Positions 40,001 to 48,484 of a stretch of DNA of 64,000 nt are shown here, piece after piece (the stretch's first letter is position 1; each line of letters opens with the position of its first letter). The notes below the pieces were generated by a model. The model had not been told where the DNA came from, made no database searches, and worked only from the letters and a program-made list of their open reading frames with translations. Location: contig NZ_FOCI01000008.1 of NCBI RefSeq assembly GCF_900110065.1, positions 62,001 through 126,000 of the forward strand. The letters run 5' to 3'. A program made the translations under genes and the position numbers. The stretch comes from Loktanella fryxellensis. Lineage in GTDB: Bacteria; Pseudomonadota; Alphaproteobacteria; Rhodobacterales; Rhodobacteraceae.

Positions 40001-40867
40001 ATGGCGACCGGCACCCAGATCCGCACCTATTTCGAGGGCCGCTGGCACGACGGCGACGTGGCCGTGATGCGGGCCGCCGACCACGGATCGTGGCTCGGCA
40101 CCACCGTCTTCGACGGTGCGCGCTATGCCAACGGCGTGGTGCCCGATCTGGCCGCCCACTGTGCCCGCGTGAACCGGTCCGCCACCGCCCTGATGATCAC
40201 CCCCACCGTCGACACCGACGCCATGGTGCAGATGGTGCGCGACGGGCTGGCCGCCTATGGCCCCGACACCGCCGTCTACATCCGCCCCATGTACTGGGCG
40301 CTGGAAGGCGGCGATCTGGGCATCGTCCCGAAGGAGGGCGCGACAGGCTTTGCCATCAGCCTCGAGGCGATTCCCATGGCCGCCCCCGGCACGGCCACCA
40401 CGCTGACCACCACGCGCTATCGCCGCCCGGTGATCGAGGACAACGTCGTGAACGCCAAGGCGGGCTGCCTTTATCCCAACAACGCGCGGATGCTGGCCGA
40501 GGCGCGCGCCAAGGGGTTCGGCAACGCGCTGGTCGCCGATGCGATGGGCAACGTGGCGGAAACCGCGACGGCGAACGTGTTCCTCGTGCGCGACGGCGTG
40601 GTGTTCACGCCGATCCCCAATGGCACGTTCCTGGCGGGCATCACGCGGGCGCGGCACATGGCGAACCTGCGCGCCGACGGGGTCGAGGTGGTGGAAACCG
40701 TCCTGACCTTCGACGATTTCCACGCGGCGGACGAGGTGTTCCTGTCGGGCAACATGATGAAGGTGACGCCGGTGCAGGCCTTCGACGACCGCAGCTATGC
40801 GGAGGGCGCCATGACGGCGCGGGTCCGCGACCTCTACTGGGACTGGGCCGCGTCGGAAACGCTCTGA
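40001..40867 (+). CDS. ilvE: branched-chain aminotransferase (class IV)
   Basis: 288-residue PLP fold-type IV enzyme. FDGARYANGVVPDLAAHCAR (N-terminal domain), YIRPMYWALEG, the lysine-bearing region VIEDNVVNAKAGCLYPNN and NVAETATANVFLVRDG are all visible. This layout fits branched-chain amino acid transamination; D-amino acid or aminodeoxychorismate activities in the same class cannot be fully excluded. Tgagg lies six bases before the ATG, with another ATG four codons upstream that lacks this spacing. Confidence 0.9.
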   Translation: MATGTQIRTYFEGRWHDGDVAVMRAADHGSWLGTTVFDGARYANGVVPDLAAHCARVNRSATALMITPTVDTDAMVQMVRDGLAAYGPDTAVYIRPMYWALEGGDLGIVPKEGATGFAISLEAIPMAAPGTATTLTTTRYRRPVIEDNVVNAKAGCLYPNNARMLAEARAKGFGNALVADAMGNVAETATANVFLVRDGVVFTPIPNGTFLAGITRARHMANLRADGVEVVETVLTFDDFHAADEVFLSGNMMKVTPVQAFDDRSYAEGAMTARVRDLYWDWAASETL

Positions 40868-40925
40868 CGCATCCGTTGCCAGCGCATCCCCGATCCGACA
40901 GGATGCACGTTGAGGAGGACACATC

Positions 40926-41381
40926 ATGCGCAAGTTTCTGGTGATACTGGACGACACCCGCGAGTGTCTGAACGCCATGCGCTATGCGGCCATGCGCGCG
41001 TCCCGCACGGGCGGCGGCGTCACCGTCCTGTCGGTCATACCGCCGGAGGAGTTCAACCACTGGATCGGCGTCGGCGAAATCTTTCGCGACGAAGCGCGCG
41101 AGCGGATCGAGGTGCATTTCGAGGTCTTCGCCAAGTGGATGCGCGACCGTCAGAAGGTCGATCCGAACCTTGTGATCCGCGAGGGCGAACCGATGACCGA
41201 GATCCTCGCGCAGATCACCGAGGACCCGCAGATCGGCGTGCTGGTGCTGGGCGCCAGCAGCGACAAGAAGGGCCCCGGCCCCCTGATCGCCGCCCTGTCG
41301 CGGCAGGCGGGCACACTGCCCATCCCCATCACCATCGTCCCCGGCGACCTGTCCAAGGAAAAGCTGGAAGCGATCACATGA
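40926..41381 (+). CDS. universal stress protein (UspA family)
   Basis: 151 residues. FLVILDDTRECLNAMRYAAMRA is the first beta-alpha unit of the UspA fold; IGVLVLGASSDKKGPGPLIAALSRQ near the end is the variant of the ATP-binding G-2x-G-9x-G(S/T) motif. Usp proteins form dimers and modulate stress survival. The gaggagg ribosome binding site is strong. It lies upstream of the NifU-type gene, separated by a candidate Irr box and promoter. Confidence 0.88.
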   Translation: MRKFLVILDDTRECLNAMRYAAMRASRTGGGVTVLSVIPPEEFNHWIGVGEIFRDEARERIEVHFEVFAKWMRDRQKVDPNLVIREGEPMTEILAQITEDPQIGVLVLGASSDKKGPGPLIAALSRQAGTLPIPITIVPGDLSKEKLEAIT

Positions 41382-41397
41382 ACCGTGGGTCCGCCAT

Positions 41398-41414
41398 CTT
41401 AGAATGGTTCCAAA
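41398..41414 (+). promoter_or_regulatory. candidate Irr box (iron-control element)
   Basis: CTTAGAATGGTTCCAAA matches 12 of the 14 specified positions of the alphaproteobacterial Irr box TTTAGAAnnnTTCTAAA. It ends two bases before the -35 box of the NifU-type gene promoter. Irr is known to control iron-sulfur and haem genes in Rhodobacterales and Rhizobiales, and the target is a Fe-S scaffold gene. Confidence 0.55.
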
Positions 41415-41416
41415 CC

Positions 41417-41446
41417 TTGACGGACGCGGCCGCAGGGCGCATATCT
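41417..41446 (+). promoter_or_regulatory. promoter of the NifU-type gene
   Basis: TTGACG (41417-41422) is followed after 18 bases by ATATCT (41441-41446). The -35 matches five of six consensus bases. The predicted transcription start is about 20 bases before the start codon region. The candidate Irr box lies immediately upstream. Confidence 0.5.
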
Positions 41447-41473
41447 GTAACCTGACAGAAAGGGACGACTTCC

Positions 41474-42037
41474 ATGTTCATCCAGACCGAATCCACGCCG
41501 AACCCCGCGACGCTGAAATTCCTGCCCGGCGAAAGCGTGCTGGACGTGGGCACGGCGGATTTCCCGACGACCGATTCGGCAGGCTCCAGCCCGCTGGCGC
41601 ACCGCCTGTTCGCCGTGGACGGGGTGGAAGCGGTGTTCTTCGGCATGGATTTCATCACCGTGACCAAGGCCGACATCGCCGACTGGGACCACATGAAACC
41701 GGCGCTGCTGGGTGCGATCATGGAGCACTACCAGTCCGGCCAGCCGGTCATGGGTGCCGACCACAAGCCTGTCTCGGGCCATGCGGCACATGACGGCGCG
41801 GACAGCGCCATCGTCGATCAGATCAAGGAACTGCTGGACACCCGCGTCCGCCCCGCCGTGGCGCAGGACGGTGGCGACATCACGTTCCACGGGTTCGAGC
41901 GTGGCGTGGTCTATCTGCACATGCAGGGTGCCTGCGCCGGGTGCCCGTCCTCGACCCTGACGTTGAAGATGGGGATCGAGAACCTGCTGCGTCACTACAT
42001 CCCCGAAGTGACCGAAGTGCGCCCCGTCGCCGCCTGA
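41474..42037 (+). CDS. NifU/NFU1-type iron-sulfur scaffold protein
   Basis: 187 residues. N-terminal Nfu_N domain (MFIQTESTPNPATLKFLPG) and C-terminal NifU domain with Cys154 and Cys157 in GACAGCPSSTLTLKMGIENLL, the pair that holds a transferable 4Fe-4S cluster. It is the bacterial counterpart of mitochondrial NFU1, delivering clusters to enzymes such as aconitase and lipoate synthase. Promoter and candidate Irr box lie upstream, implying iron-dependent control. It is followed closely by a small unknown protein, tsaB and rimI. Confidence 0.94.
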   Translation: MFIQTESTPNPATLKFLPGESVLDVGTADFPTTDSAGSSPLAHRLFAVDGVEAVFFGMDFITVTKADIADWDHMKPALLGAIMEHYQSGQPVMGADHKPVSGHAAHDGADSAIVDQIKELLDTRVRPAVAQDGGDITFHGFERGVVYLHMQGACAGCPSSTLTLKMGIENLLRHYIPEVTEVRPVAA

Positions 42038-42055
42038 CGCCGGAAAGGGACCGTC

Positions 42056-42337
42056 ATGGCCAAGGTCGCCGTTGGCAATCCGAACACACCCGGCAAGACC
42101 ACGCAGGTCGATGCTGCCAAGTACGAGGACATGCGGGCAGCGATGCTGGCCGTCACTTCCTCTGCGCCGCTGACGGCGGCGCAGATCAAGGCGGGCGTAC
42201 TGCCGCATCTGTCGCCAGACCTGTTCCCCGCCGGTCAAACCGCCGGATGGTGGCTGAAATGCGTGCAACTCGACCTCGAGGTGAAGCAGATCCTGCAGCG
42301 TCATCCGACGACACCGCTGACATGGACCCAAGCATGA
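42056..42337 (+). CDS. small DUF6958-like protein
   Basis: 93 residues, no signal peptide or membrane helix. The first part (NPNTPGKTTQVDAAKYEDMRAAML) and the C-terminal part (GWWLKCVQLDLEVKQI) resemble a small conserved family I know as DUF6958, mostly helical, perhaps with winged-helix character. I am not certain of the family and know no function. The ATG lies 16 bases after the NifU-type gene and its stop overlaps the tsaB start (ATGA), so it is part of the operon. Confidence 0.7.
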   Translation: MAKVAVGNPNTPGKTTQVDAAKYEDMRAAMLAVTSSAPLTAAQIKAGVLPHLSPDLFPAGQTAGWWLKCVQLDLEVKQILQRHPTTPLTWTQA

Positions 42338-42996
42338 GTGACGATCACGTCGTTCTGGCCTTTGACACGTCGGCGGCGCATTGCGCCGCGGCCCTGCTGA
42401 TCGGCGACCGGATCGTGACCCGCACCGACGACATGGCCCGCGGTCAGGCTGAACACCTGATGCCCATGCTGGAACGGCTGCTGGCCGAACAGGGGCTGGT
42501 CTGGGCCGACATCGACACGATCGGCGTGGGCACCGGGCCCGGCAACTTCACGGGCATCCGCATGTCCGTCGCCGCCGCGCGCGGCCTCGCCCTGGGTTTG
42601 AGCCGCCCAGCCATCGGTGTCGGCGTGCTGGAGGCGCAGGGTTTCGGCACGCAAGGTCCGGTCCTGTCCACCCTGCGCGCGCCGCGCGACATGGTCTATG
42701 CCCAGCGGCTGACCGACGGCTTTCCCGACGCGCCCCCCGTCTTTACCGACCTGACAGGCGCGCTGGCGCTCGCGGGGCGCGACGACGTGGCCGTGCTGGG
42801 CGACATGGCGGAAACCCTGCATCTGGCCCACGGGCTGACCGTTGGCACGCCGGTCGTCAGCGTGATCGAAGGGATCGCCCTGCTGGCCGCAGATCCGATC
42901 TATGCGCTGGACCATCCGGAACGTCCCGCGCCGCTCTATCTGCGGCCCGCGGATGCGGCACCGGCCCGTGACGCGCCGCCGACCATCACGCCATGA
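42334..42996 (+). CDS. tsaB: tRNA threonylcarbamoyladenosine biosynthesis protein TsaB
   Basis: 220 residues. LAFDTSAAHCAAALLIGDR near the N-terminus and IGVGTGPGNFTGIRMSVAAARGLAL are the ASKHA-family signatures of TsaB, which partners TsaD and TsaE to make t6A37 in ANN-decoding tRNAs. The ATG that overlaps the preceding stop is chosen over one four codons upstream. Its own stop overlaps the rimI start (ATGA). The tsaB-rimI pair is widely conserved. Confidence 0.94.
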   Translation: MSDDHVVLAFDTSAAHCAAALLIGDRIVTRTDDMARGQAEHLMPMLERLLAEQGLVWADIDTIGVGTGPGNFTGIRMSVAAARGLALGLSRPAIGVGVLEAQGFGTQGPVLSTLRAPRDMVYAQRLTDGFPDAPPVFTDLTGALALAGRDDVAVLGDMAETLHLAHGLTVGTPVVSVIEGIALLAADPIYALDHPERPAPLYLRPADAAPARDAPPTITP

Positions 42997-43418
42997 CCCC
43001 CACGGCGCTCGCCCAGACGCACAGGCGGGCGTTCGATCATGACCGCCCGTGGTCGGCGCTGGAGTTTGCGGACCTTTTGGCGCAGCGCGGCGTCATCCTG
43101 TGCGGCAGCGCCGACAGCTTCGTGCTCGGGCGCGTCACTTTCGACGAGGCCGAGGTGATGACACTGGCCACCCTGCCCGAACAGCGCCGCATGGGGCTGG
43201 CTCGCGCCGCCCTGACCGATTTCCTCGGGCGGGCGGCACGTGCGGGGGCCGCGTCGGTGTTCCTCGAGGTGGCGGCCGACAACGCGGCTGCCATCGCCCT
43301 TTATGCGGCGCAGGACTTTGCGTCGGTGGGCCGCAGACGCGCCTATTATGCGCGGACGTGTGGCGCTGCGGTCGATGCGCTGGTTCTGCGCCGCGCCGTG
43401 GCGGACGCCGCCGCCTGA
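42993..43418 (+). CDS. rimI: ribosomal protein S18 alanine N-acetyltransferase RimI
   Basis: 141-residue GNAT enzyme. The acetyl-CoA loop is ATLPEQRRMGLARAAL near residues 57-72 (R/QxxGxG/A) and is followed by SVFLEVAADNAAAIALYAAQDFASVGRRRAYY, the RimI signature with the NxxAxxLY pattern. The N-terminus is short compared with E. coli RimI. Its start overlaps tsaB by four bases. Confidence 0.92.
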   Translation: MTPTALAQTHRRAFDHDRPWSALEFADLLAQRGVILCGSADSFVLGRVTFDEAEVMTLATLPEQRRMGLARAALTDFLGRAARAGAASVFLEVAADNAAAIALYAAQDFASVGRRRAYYARTCGAAVDALVLRRAVADAAA

Positions 43419-43619
43419 CGCGCGCCCGGACGTGCGCCGCCCCGGACGATGCCCCCCGGACCGTCTCCGCCCTAAGTTTGACCGAATGGCAAAAGATGCG
43501 GCGATTACCGTAAAGAAACGGTTGACCACCGCCGCGCCCCGTTGCCTTATCAGCCCACCTCAAAACACGGGCGGACCAACCGCCCGGACCCCAACACACT
43601 GTCCCGGGAGACACGTTCC

Positions 43620-44615
43620 ATGACCCTGACCCAAACATTCCTCGGCGCGACCGCAGCCCTGGCCCTGAGTGCCGGCGCCGCGATGGCCGATCCCGCGATC
43701 ATCTTCGACCTTGGCGGCAAGTTCGACAAATCGTTCAACGAATCCGCCTTTAACGGCGCGACCCGTTGGGCCGAGGAAACCGGCGGCACCTTTGCCGAGG
43801 TCGAGCTGCAGTCCGACGCCCAGCGCGAGCAGGCACTGCGCCGCTTCGCCGAATCCGGTGCCAACCCGATCGTCATGGCGGGCTTCAGCTTTGCCACCCC
43901 GCTGACCGACATCGCCGGCGATTACCCGGACACCAAGTTCGTCATCATCGACGCCGTGGTCGAGGCGCCGAACGTGAAATCCGTCGTCTTCAACGAAGAG
44001 CAGGGCTCCTACCTCGTCGGCATGCTGGCCGCGATGGCGTCGCAGACCGGCACCGTCAGCTTTGTCGGCGGCATGGACATCCCGCTGATCCGCAAGTTCG
44101 CCTGCGGCTATGCCGAGGGTGCCAAATCCGTGAACCCCGACATCACCGTGATCGCCAACATGACCGGCACCACCCCCGCCGCATGGAACGACCCCGTCAA
44201 GGGCACCGAACTGACGCTGGCACAGAAATCTCAGGGCTCCGACGTGGTGTTCCAGGCTGCCGGCGGCACTGGTGTGGGCGTGCTGCAGGCTGCCGCCGAC
44301 AACGAGATGCTGGGCATCGGCGTGGACGCGAACCAGAACTACATGCACCCCGGTCAGGTCCTGACCTCCATGCTCAAGCGCGTCGATGTGGCCGTCTATG
44401 ACGCCTTCACCGCCGGTGAAGCTGTCGAGCCGGGTGTCGCAGCCCTTGGCGTGGCCGAGGACGGCGTGGGCGTGGCGATGGACGAGTTCAACGCAGAGCT
44501 GATCACGCCGGAAATGACCACCGCGATCGAGACGGCTCAGGCCGGCATCGCGGACGGCAGCATCGCGGTGCACGACTACATGTCCGACGAATCCTGCCCG
44601 TCGCTGACGTTCTGA
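43620..44615 (+). CDS. BMP family ABC transporter substrate-binding protein
   Basis: 331 residues with a 23-residue signal peptide (SAGAAMA cleavage). The mature part shows IIFDLGGKFDKSFNESAFNG, a hallmark of BMP/PnrA-like nucleoside-binding lipoproteins, here without a lipobox. BMP proteins bind purine nucleosides in the periplasm. It is first in a four-gene importer locus. The 200-base upstream region holds TTGACC boxes that could be a promoter. A GC hairpin separates it from the ATPase gene. Confidence 0.95.
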   Translation: MTLTQTFLGATAALALSAGAAMADPAIIFDLGGKFDKSFNESAFNGATRWAEETGGTFAEVELQSDAQREQALRRFAESGANPIVMAGFSFATPLTDIAGDYPDTKFVIIDAVVEAPNVKSVVFNEEQGSYLVGMLAAMASQTGTVSFVGGMDIPLIRKFACGYAEGAKSVNPDITVIANMTGTTPAAWNDPVKGTELTLAQKSQGSDVVFQAAGGTGVGVLQAAADNEMLGIGVDANQNYMHPGQVLTSMLKRVDVAVYDAFTAGEAVEPGVAALGVAEDGVGVAMDEFNAELITPEMTTAIETAQAGIADGSIAVHDYMSDESCPSLTF

Positions 44616-44638
44616 GCCACGGCGACCGACACACGACC

Positions 44639-44668
44639 GGGGCCGCGCTGAACATTCGGCGCGGCCCC
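44639..44668 (+). terminator. intercistronic attenuator hairpin
   Basis: GGGGCCGCGC and GCGCGGCCCC are perfect ten-base arms with a ten-base loop, followed by TT. It lies between the binding-protein gene and the ATPase gene. This is a common place for hairpins that lower downstream expression and protect the upstream message. Confidence 0.65.
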
Positions 44669-44688
44669 TTGATCATCGGGGGACGGAC

Positions 44689-46299
44689 ATGACGACCACC
44701 ACGACACCATCAGCCGCCCCCGCCATCGAGCTGAAGGGCATTTCCAAATCCTTCGGCCCGGTGCAGGCCAACAAGGACATTTCCATCCGCGTGATGCCCG
44801 GCACGATTCACGGCATCATCGGAGAGAACGGCGCCGGCAAGTCCACGCTGATGAGCATCCTCTACGGCTTCTACCGCGCCGACGCGGGAGAGATCTGGGT
44901 CGCCGGAAAGAAGGTCGAGATCCCCGACAGTCAGGCCGCGATCGCGGCGGGCATCGGCATGGTGTTCCAGCACTTCAAGCTGGTCGAGACGTTCACGGTG
45001 CTGGAAAACATCGTGCTGGGGGCAGAGGACAGCGCAATGCTGCGCCCCTCCCTGGCCCGCGCGCGGCGCGAGCTGAAGGCGCTGGCCGACGAATACGAAT
45101 TGAATGTCGATCCCGATGCGCTGGTCAGCGACATCGGCGTCGGCATGCAGCAGCGGGTCGAGATCCTAAAGGCGCTGTATCGCCGGGCCGACATCCTGAT
45201 CCTGGACGAGCCGACCGGCGTGCTGACCCCCGCCGAGGCGGACCATCTGTTCCGCATCCTCGAAAACCTGCGGCGCGAGGGCAAGACGATCATCCTGATC
45301 ACCCACAAGCTGCGCGAGATCATGGAGATCACCGACACGGTCAGCGTCATGCGCCGCGGCCAGATGACGGCGACCGTCAAGACCGCCGAGACGAGCCCCG
45401 CCGCGCTGGCCGAGCTGATGGTCGGGCGCAAGGTGCTGCTGCGGGTGAACAAGACGCCCGCGCAGCCCGGTGCGGTAATCCTCGACGTGGCGGATCTGAA
45501 CGTGACCGACGACAAGGGCGTGCACCGTCTGAAGGGCGTCAGCCTGCAGGTGCGGGCCGGCGAGGTGCTGGGCATCGCCGGTGTCGCGGGCAACGGGCAA
45601 AGCGAGCTGCTGGAGGTGCTGGGTGGCTACGCCCGCGCCACGGGCCGCGTCACGATGAACGGCAGGCCCATCGACCTGACGGGCCGGTCGTCCGACGGGC
45701 AAAGCCGCCGCCGCGACGGCATCGCCCACGTGCCGGAGGATCGTCAGGCCGAGGGTCTGATCATGGACTATGCCGCGTGGGAGAACATCGCCTTCGGCTA
45801 TCAGAACGACGCGCGGTTCCGGCGCGGTCCGTTGATGGACCATGCGGCGATGATGCAGGACACGGTGGACAAGATGGGCCGCTTCGACGTGCGCCCGCTG
45901 GACCCGAAGCTGGCCGCCAAGAATTTCTCCGGCGGCAACCAGCAAAAGATCGTGCTGGCGCGCGAGATCGAGCGCAATCCGGACCTGCTGCTGATCGGCC
46001 AGCCCACCCGCGGCGTGGACATCGGTGCGATCGAGTTCATTCACCAGCAGATCATCGCGCTGCGCGACCAAGGCAAGGCGATCCTGCTGGTCAGCGTGGA
46101 GCTGGAAGAGATCCTCGCACTGTCCGACCGCATCGCCGTGATGTTCGACGGTCACATGATGGGCGAACGCGATCCTGCGACCACGAACGAAAAGGAACTC
46201 GGCATGCTGATGGCGGGCATGACCGGCGATCCGGGCAACGTCACCGTGACCGAAATCGAACGCAACCTTGCCCATGCGGGCACCGGAACAAAGGTCTGA
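44689..46299 (+). CDS. nucleoside ABC transporter ATP-binding protein (double-domain)
   Basis: 536 residues with two ABC domains. The first has Walker A GENGAGKSTLMSILYG near residue 44, the variant signature SDIGVGMQQRVEILKAL and DEPTGVLTP. The second has a degenerate P-loop (GVAGNGQSELLEVLGG), the signature NFSGGNQQKIVLARE and GQPTRGVDIGA. This layout matches sugar/nucleoside (CUT2-like) importers that pair with BMP binding proteins. Three bases separate it from the first permease. Confidence 0.95.
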   Translation: MTTTTTPSAAPAIELKGISKSFGPVQANKDISIRVMPGTIHGIIGENGAGKSTLMSILYGFYRADAGEIWVAGKKVEIPDSQAAIAAGIGMVFQHFKLVETFTVLENIVLGAEDSAMLRPSLARARRELKALADEYELNVDPDALVSDIGVGMQQRVEILKALYRRADILILDEPTGVLTPAEADHLFRILENLRREGKTIILITHKLREIMEITDTVSVMRRGQMTATVKTAETSPAALAELMVGRKVLLRVNKTPAQPGAVILDVADLNVTDDKGVHRLKGVSLQVRAGEVLGIAGVAGNGQSELLEVLGGYARATGRVTMNGRPIDLTGRSSDGQSRRRDGIAHVPEDRQAEGLIMDYAAWENIAFGYQNDARFRRGPLMDHAAMMQDTVDKMGRFDVRPLDPKLAAKNFSGGNQQKIVLAREIERNPDLLLIGQPTRGVDIGAIEFIHQQIIALRDQGKAILLVSVELEEILALSDRIAVMFDGHMMGERDPATTNEKELGMLMAGMTGDPGNVTVTEIERNLAHAGTGTKV

Positions 46300-46302
46300 G
46301 CC

Positions 46303-47424
46303 ATGGATGTCATGCCGAAATGGGCCGATGTCGTCCTGATCCCCGTCATCTCGCTGGTGCTGGCGGCGGCGCTGTCGGCCATCGTGATCCTCGCCATTGG
46401 TGAAAGCCCATGGGAGGCGCTGAAGATCATGGTGCAGGGCGCACTGGGATCGACCTATGGCTGGGGCTACACGCTCTATTATGCCACCAACTTCGTCTTT
46501 ACCGGCCTTGCGGTCGCCATCGCGTTCCACGCCCGCATGTTCAACATCGGCGGCGAGGGGCAAGCCGCACTCGGTGGCCTCGGGGTCGCGCTGGTGTGCC
46601 TCTATATCCCGTGGCCGCACTGGTCGCTGGCGCTGCTGGGCGCTACGGCGGGGGCAGCACTCTTTGGCGCGGCATGGGCGATCATTCCGGCGGTGCTGCA
46701 GGCCAAGCGGGGCAGCCACATCGTCATCACCACGATCATGTTCAACTTCATCGCCGCGGCCTTCCTCAACTACCTGCTGGTCGGCGCGCTGAAGCCTGCG
46801 GGCAGCATGGAACCTGCGACCGGAAAATTCCCCGATGCCACGTTCCTGCCGTCGTTCCAGGATATGTTCTCCACCGCCGACAATCCGCTATTCCGGGGTG
46901 CGCCCGCCAACGTGACCTTCTTTGTCGCAATCGCGGCCTGCGTGGTGATCTGGGCGCTGATCTGGCGCACGCGGTTGGGCTACGAACTCCGCGCCTTTGG
47001 CCATTCGGAAACGGCGGCGAAATATGCGGGCATCAGCCCGACCAAGATCATCGTCATCTCGATGGCGATCTCGGGCGCGCTGGCGGGCATGATGGCCATC
47101 AACAACGTGATGGGAGAGGCTGAGCGTCTGGTCCTGAACGCGGTGGAAGGTGCGGGCTTCATCGGCATCGCCGTGGCCCTGATGGGCCGCAGCCACCCGT
47201 TCGGCGTATTTCTGGCCGCGATCCTGTTCGGGTTCCTGTATCAGGGCGGCGCCGAACTGGCGCTGTGGACCAGCATCCCACGCGAGCTGATCGTTGTCAT
47301 TCAGGCGCTGGTGATCCTGTTCACCGGGGCGCTGGACAACATGGTGCGGATGCCGCTGGAGCGGATCTTCCTCGCGCGTCGCCGCAAGGCCGCGCGCGCG
47401 ACCACACTGACTGCGGCGGAGTAA
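46303..47424 (+). CDS. nucleoside ABC transporter permease 1
   Basis: 373 residues with about eight to nine membrane helices of the BPD_transp_2 type. FHARMFNIGGEGQAALGGLG near residue 75 and ITTIMFNFIAAAFLNYLLVG are conserved in BMP-linked permeases such as NupP. The extended cytoplasmic end (RIFLARRRKAARA) is basic, as expected for the inside. The next permease follows within five bases. Confidence 0.95.
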   Translation: MDVMPKWADVVLIPVISLVLAAALSAIVILAIGESPWEALKIMVQGALGSTYGWGYTLYYATNFVFTGLAVAIAFHARMFNIGGEGQAALGGLGVALVCLYIPWPHWSLALLGATAGAALFGAAWAIIPAVLQAKRGSHIVITTIMFNFIAAAFLNYLLVGALKPAGSMEPATGKFPDATFLPSFQDMFSTADNPLFRGAPANVTFFVAIAACVVIWALIWRTRLGYELRAFGHSETAAKYAGISPTKIIVISMAISGALAGMMAINNVMGEAERLVLNAVEGAGFIGIAVALMGRSHPFGVFLAAILFGFLYQGGAELALWTSIPRELIVVIQALVILFTGALDNMVRMPLERIFLARRRKAARATTLTAAE

Positions 47425-47428
47425 GCCC

Positions 47429-48397
47429 ATGGACCTGCTGACCCTGCTGCAACTGCTGGATTCCACCCTGCGTCTGGCCACGCCGCTGCTGCTGGCCTGT
47501 CTGGCCGGGCTGTTTTCGGAACGCGCCGGCATCTTCGACATTGGGCTGGAGGGCAAGATGCTGGCCTCCGCCTTTCTGTCCGCCGCCATCGCGTTCACCA
47601 CGGGCAGCGTGTGGATCGGTCTGCTGGCGGGCGTGGGCGCGTCGCTGCTGCTGTCGGCGATCCACGGCGTCGCGTCGATCACCTTCCGTGGCAATCAGCT
47701 GATCTCTGGCGTGGCGATCAATTTCCTTGCCGCAGGTCTGACCGTCGTCATCGCGCAAAGCTGGTTCGCCGAAGGCGGGCGCACGCCGCAACTGGCAGGG
47801 GCGGCGCGGTTCAATCCGATCACCCTGCCCTTTGCCAATGAACTGCGCGACGTGCCGGTGCTGGGGCCGATCTATTACGAGCTGATCTCGGGCCACACCG
47901 CTCTGGTCTATGTTGCCCTGCTGATCGTTCCGCTGTCGTGGTGGGTGCTCTATTCCACCCGCTTCGGCCTGCGCCTGCGGGCGGTGGGCGAAAACCCCGC
48001 AGCCGTCGATACCGCAGGGATCTCGGTGATCGGGCTGCGGTTCACCGCCGTCGCCATCTGCGGCGTGCTGTGCGGGCTGGCGGGGGCCTACCTTGCCACC
48101 GCGCTGCAGGCGGGGTTCACCAAGGACATGAGTGCGGGGCGTGGCTACATCGCGCTGGCCGCGCTGATCTTTGCCAAGTGGAAGCCGTGGCCCTGCCTAT
48201 GGGCGACGCTGCTGTTCGGGTTCCTGCAGGCGCTGGCGCTGCGCCCCGACCTGATCACCAGCACGCTGGGGTTCAGTGTGCAGACGCAACTGCTGGACGC
48301 GCTGCCCTATATCCTGACGGTGGTGATCCTTGCGGGCTTTGTCGGCAAGGCGATCCCGCCGCGCGCCGGTGGCGAGCCCTACATAAAGGAACGCTGA
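47429..48397 (+). CDS. nucleoside ABC transporter permease 2
   Basis: 322 residues, membrane helices as in NupQ-type BPD_transp_2 permeases. AGLFSERAGIFDIGLEGKMLASAF near residue 27 and FRGNQLISGVAINFLAAGLT are family signatures. With the preceding three genes it forms a complete importer, probably of purine nucleosides. The genome also encodes DeoD about 11 kb downstream, which could process the imported nucleosides. Confidence 0.95.
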   Translation: MDLLTLLQLLDSTLRLATPLLLACLAGLFSERAGIFDIGLEGKMLASAFLSAAIAFTTGSVWIGLLAGVGASLLLSAIHGVASITFRGNQLISGVAINFLAAGLTVVIAQSWFAEGGRTPQLAGAARFNPITLPFANELRDVPVLGPIYYELISGHTALVYVALLIVPLSWWVLYSTRFGLRLRAVGENPAAVDTAGISVIGLRFTAVAICGVLCGLAGAYLATALQAGFTKDMSAGRGYIALAALIFAKWKPWPCLWATLLFGFLQALALRPDLITSTLGFSVQTQLLDALPYILTVVILAGFVGKAIPPRAGGEPYIKER

Positions 48398-48484
48398 CGG
48401 CGGCCATCTGCCGCAGACCCTGTTTGACACTGCGGGCGATCCACGGTCAGGTGGGCTAACACCCCTGCCCCTGCTGGATCGCCC

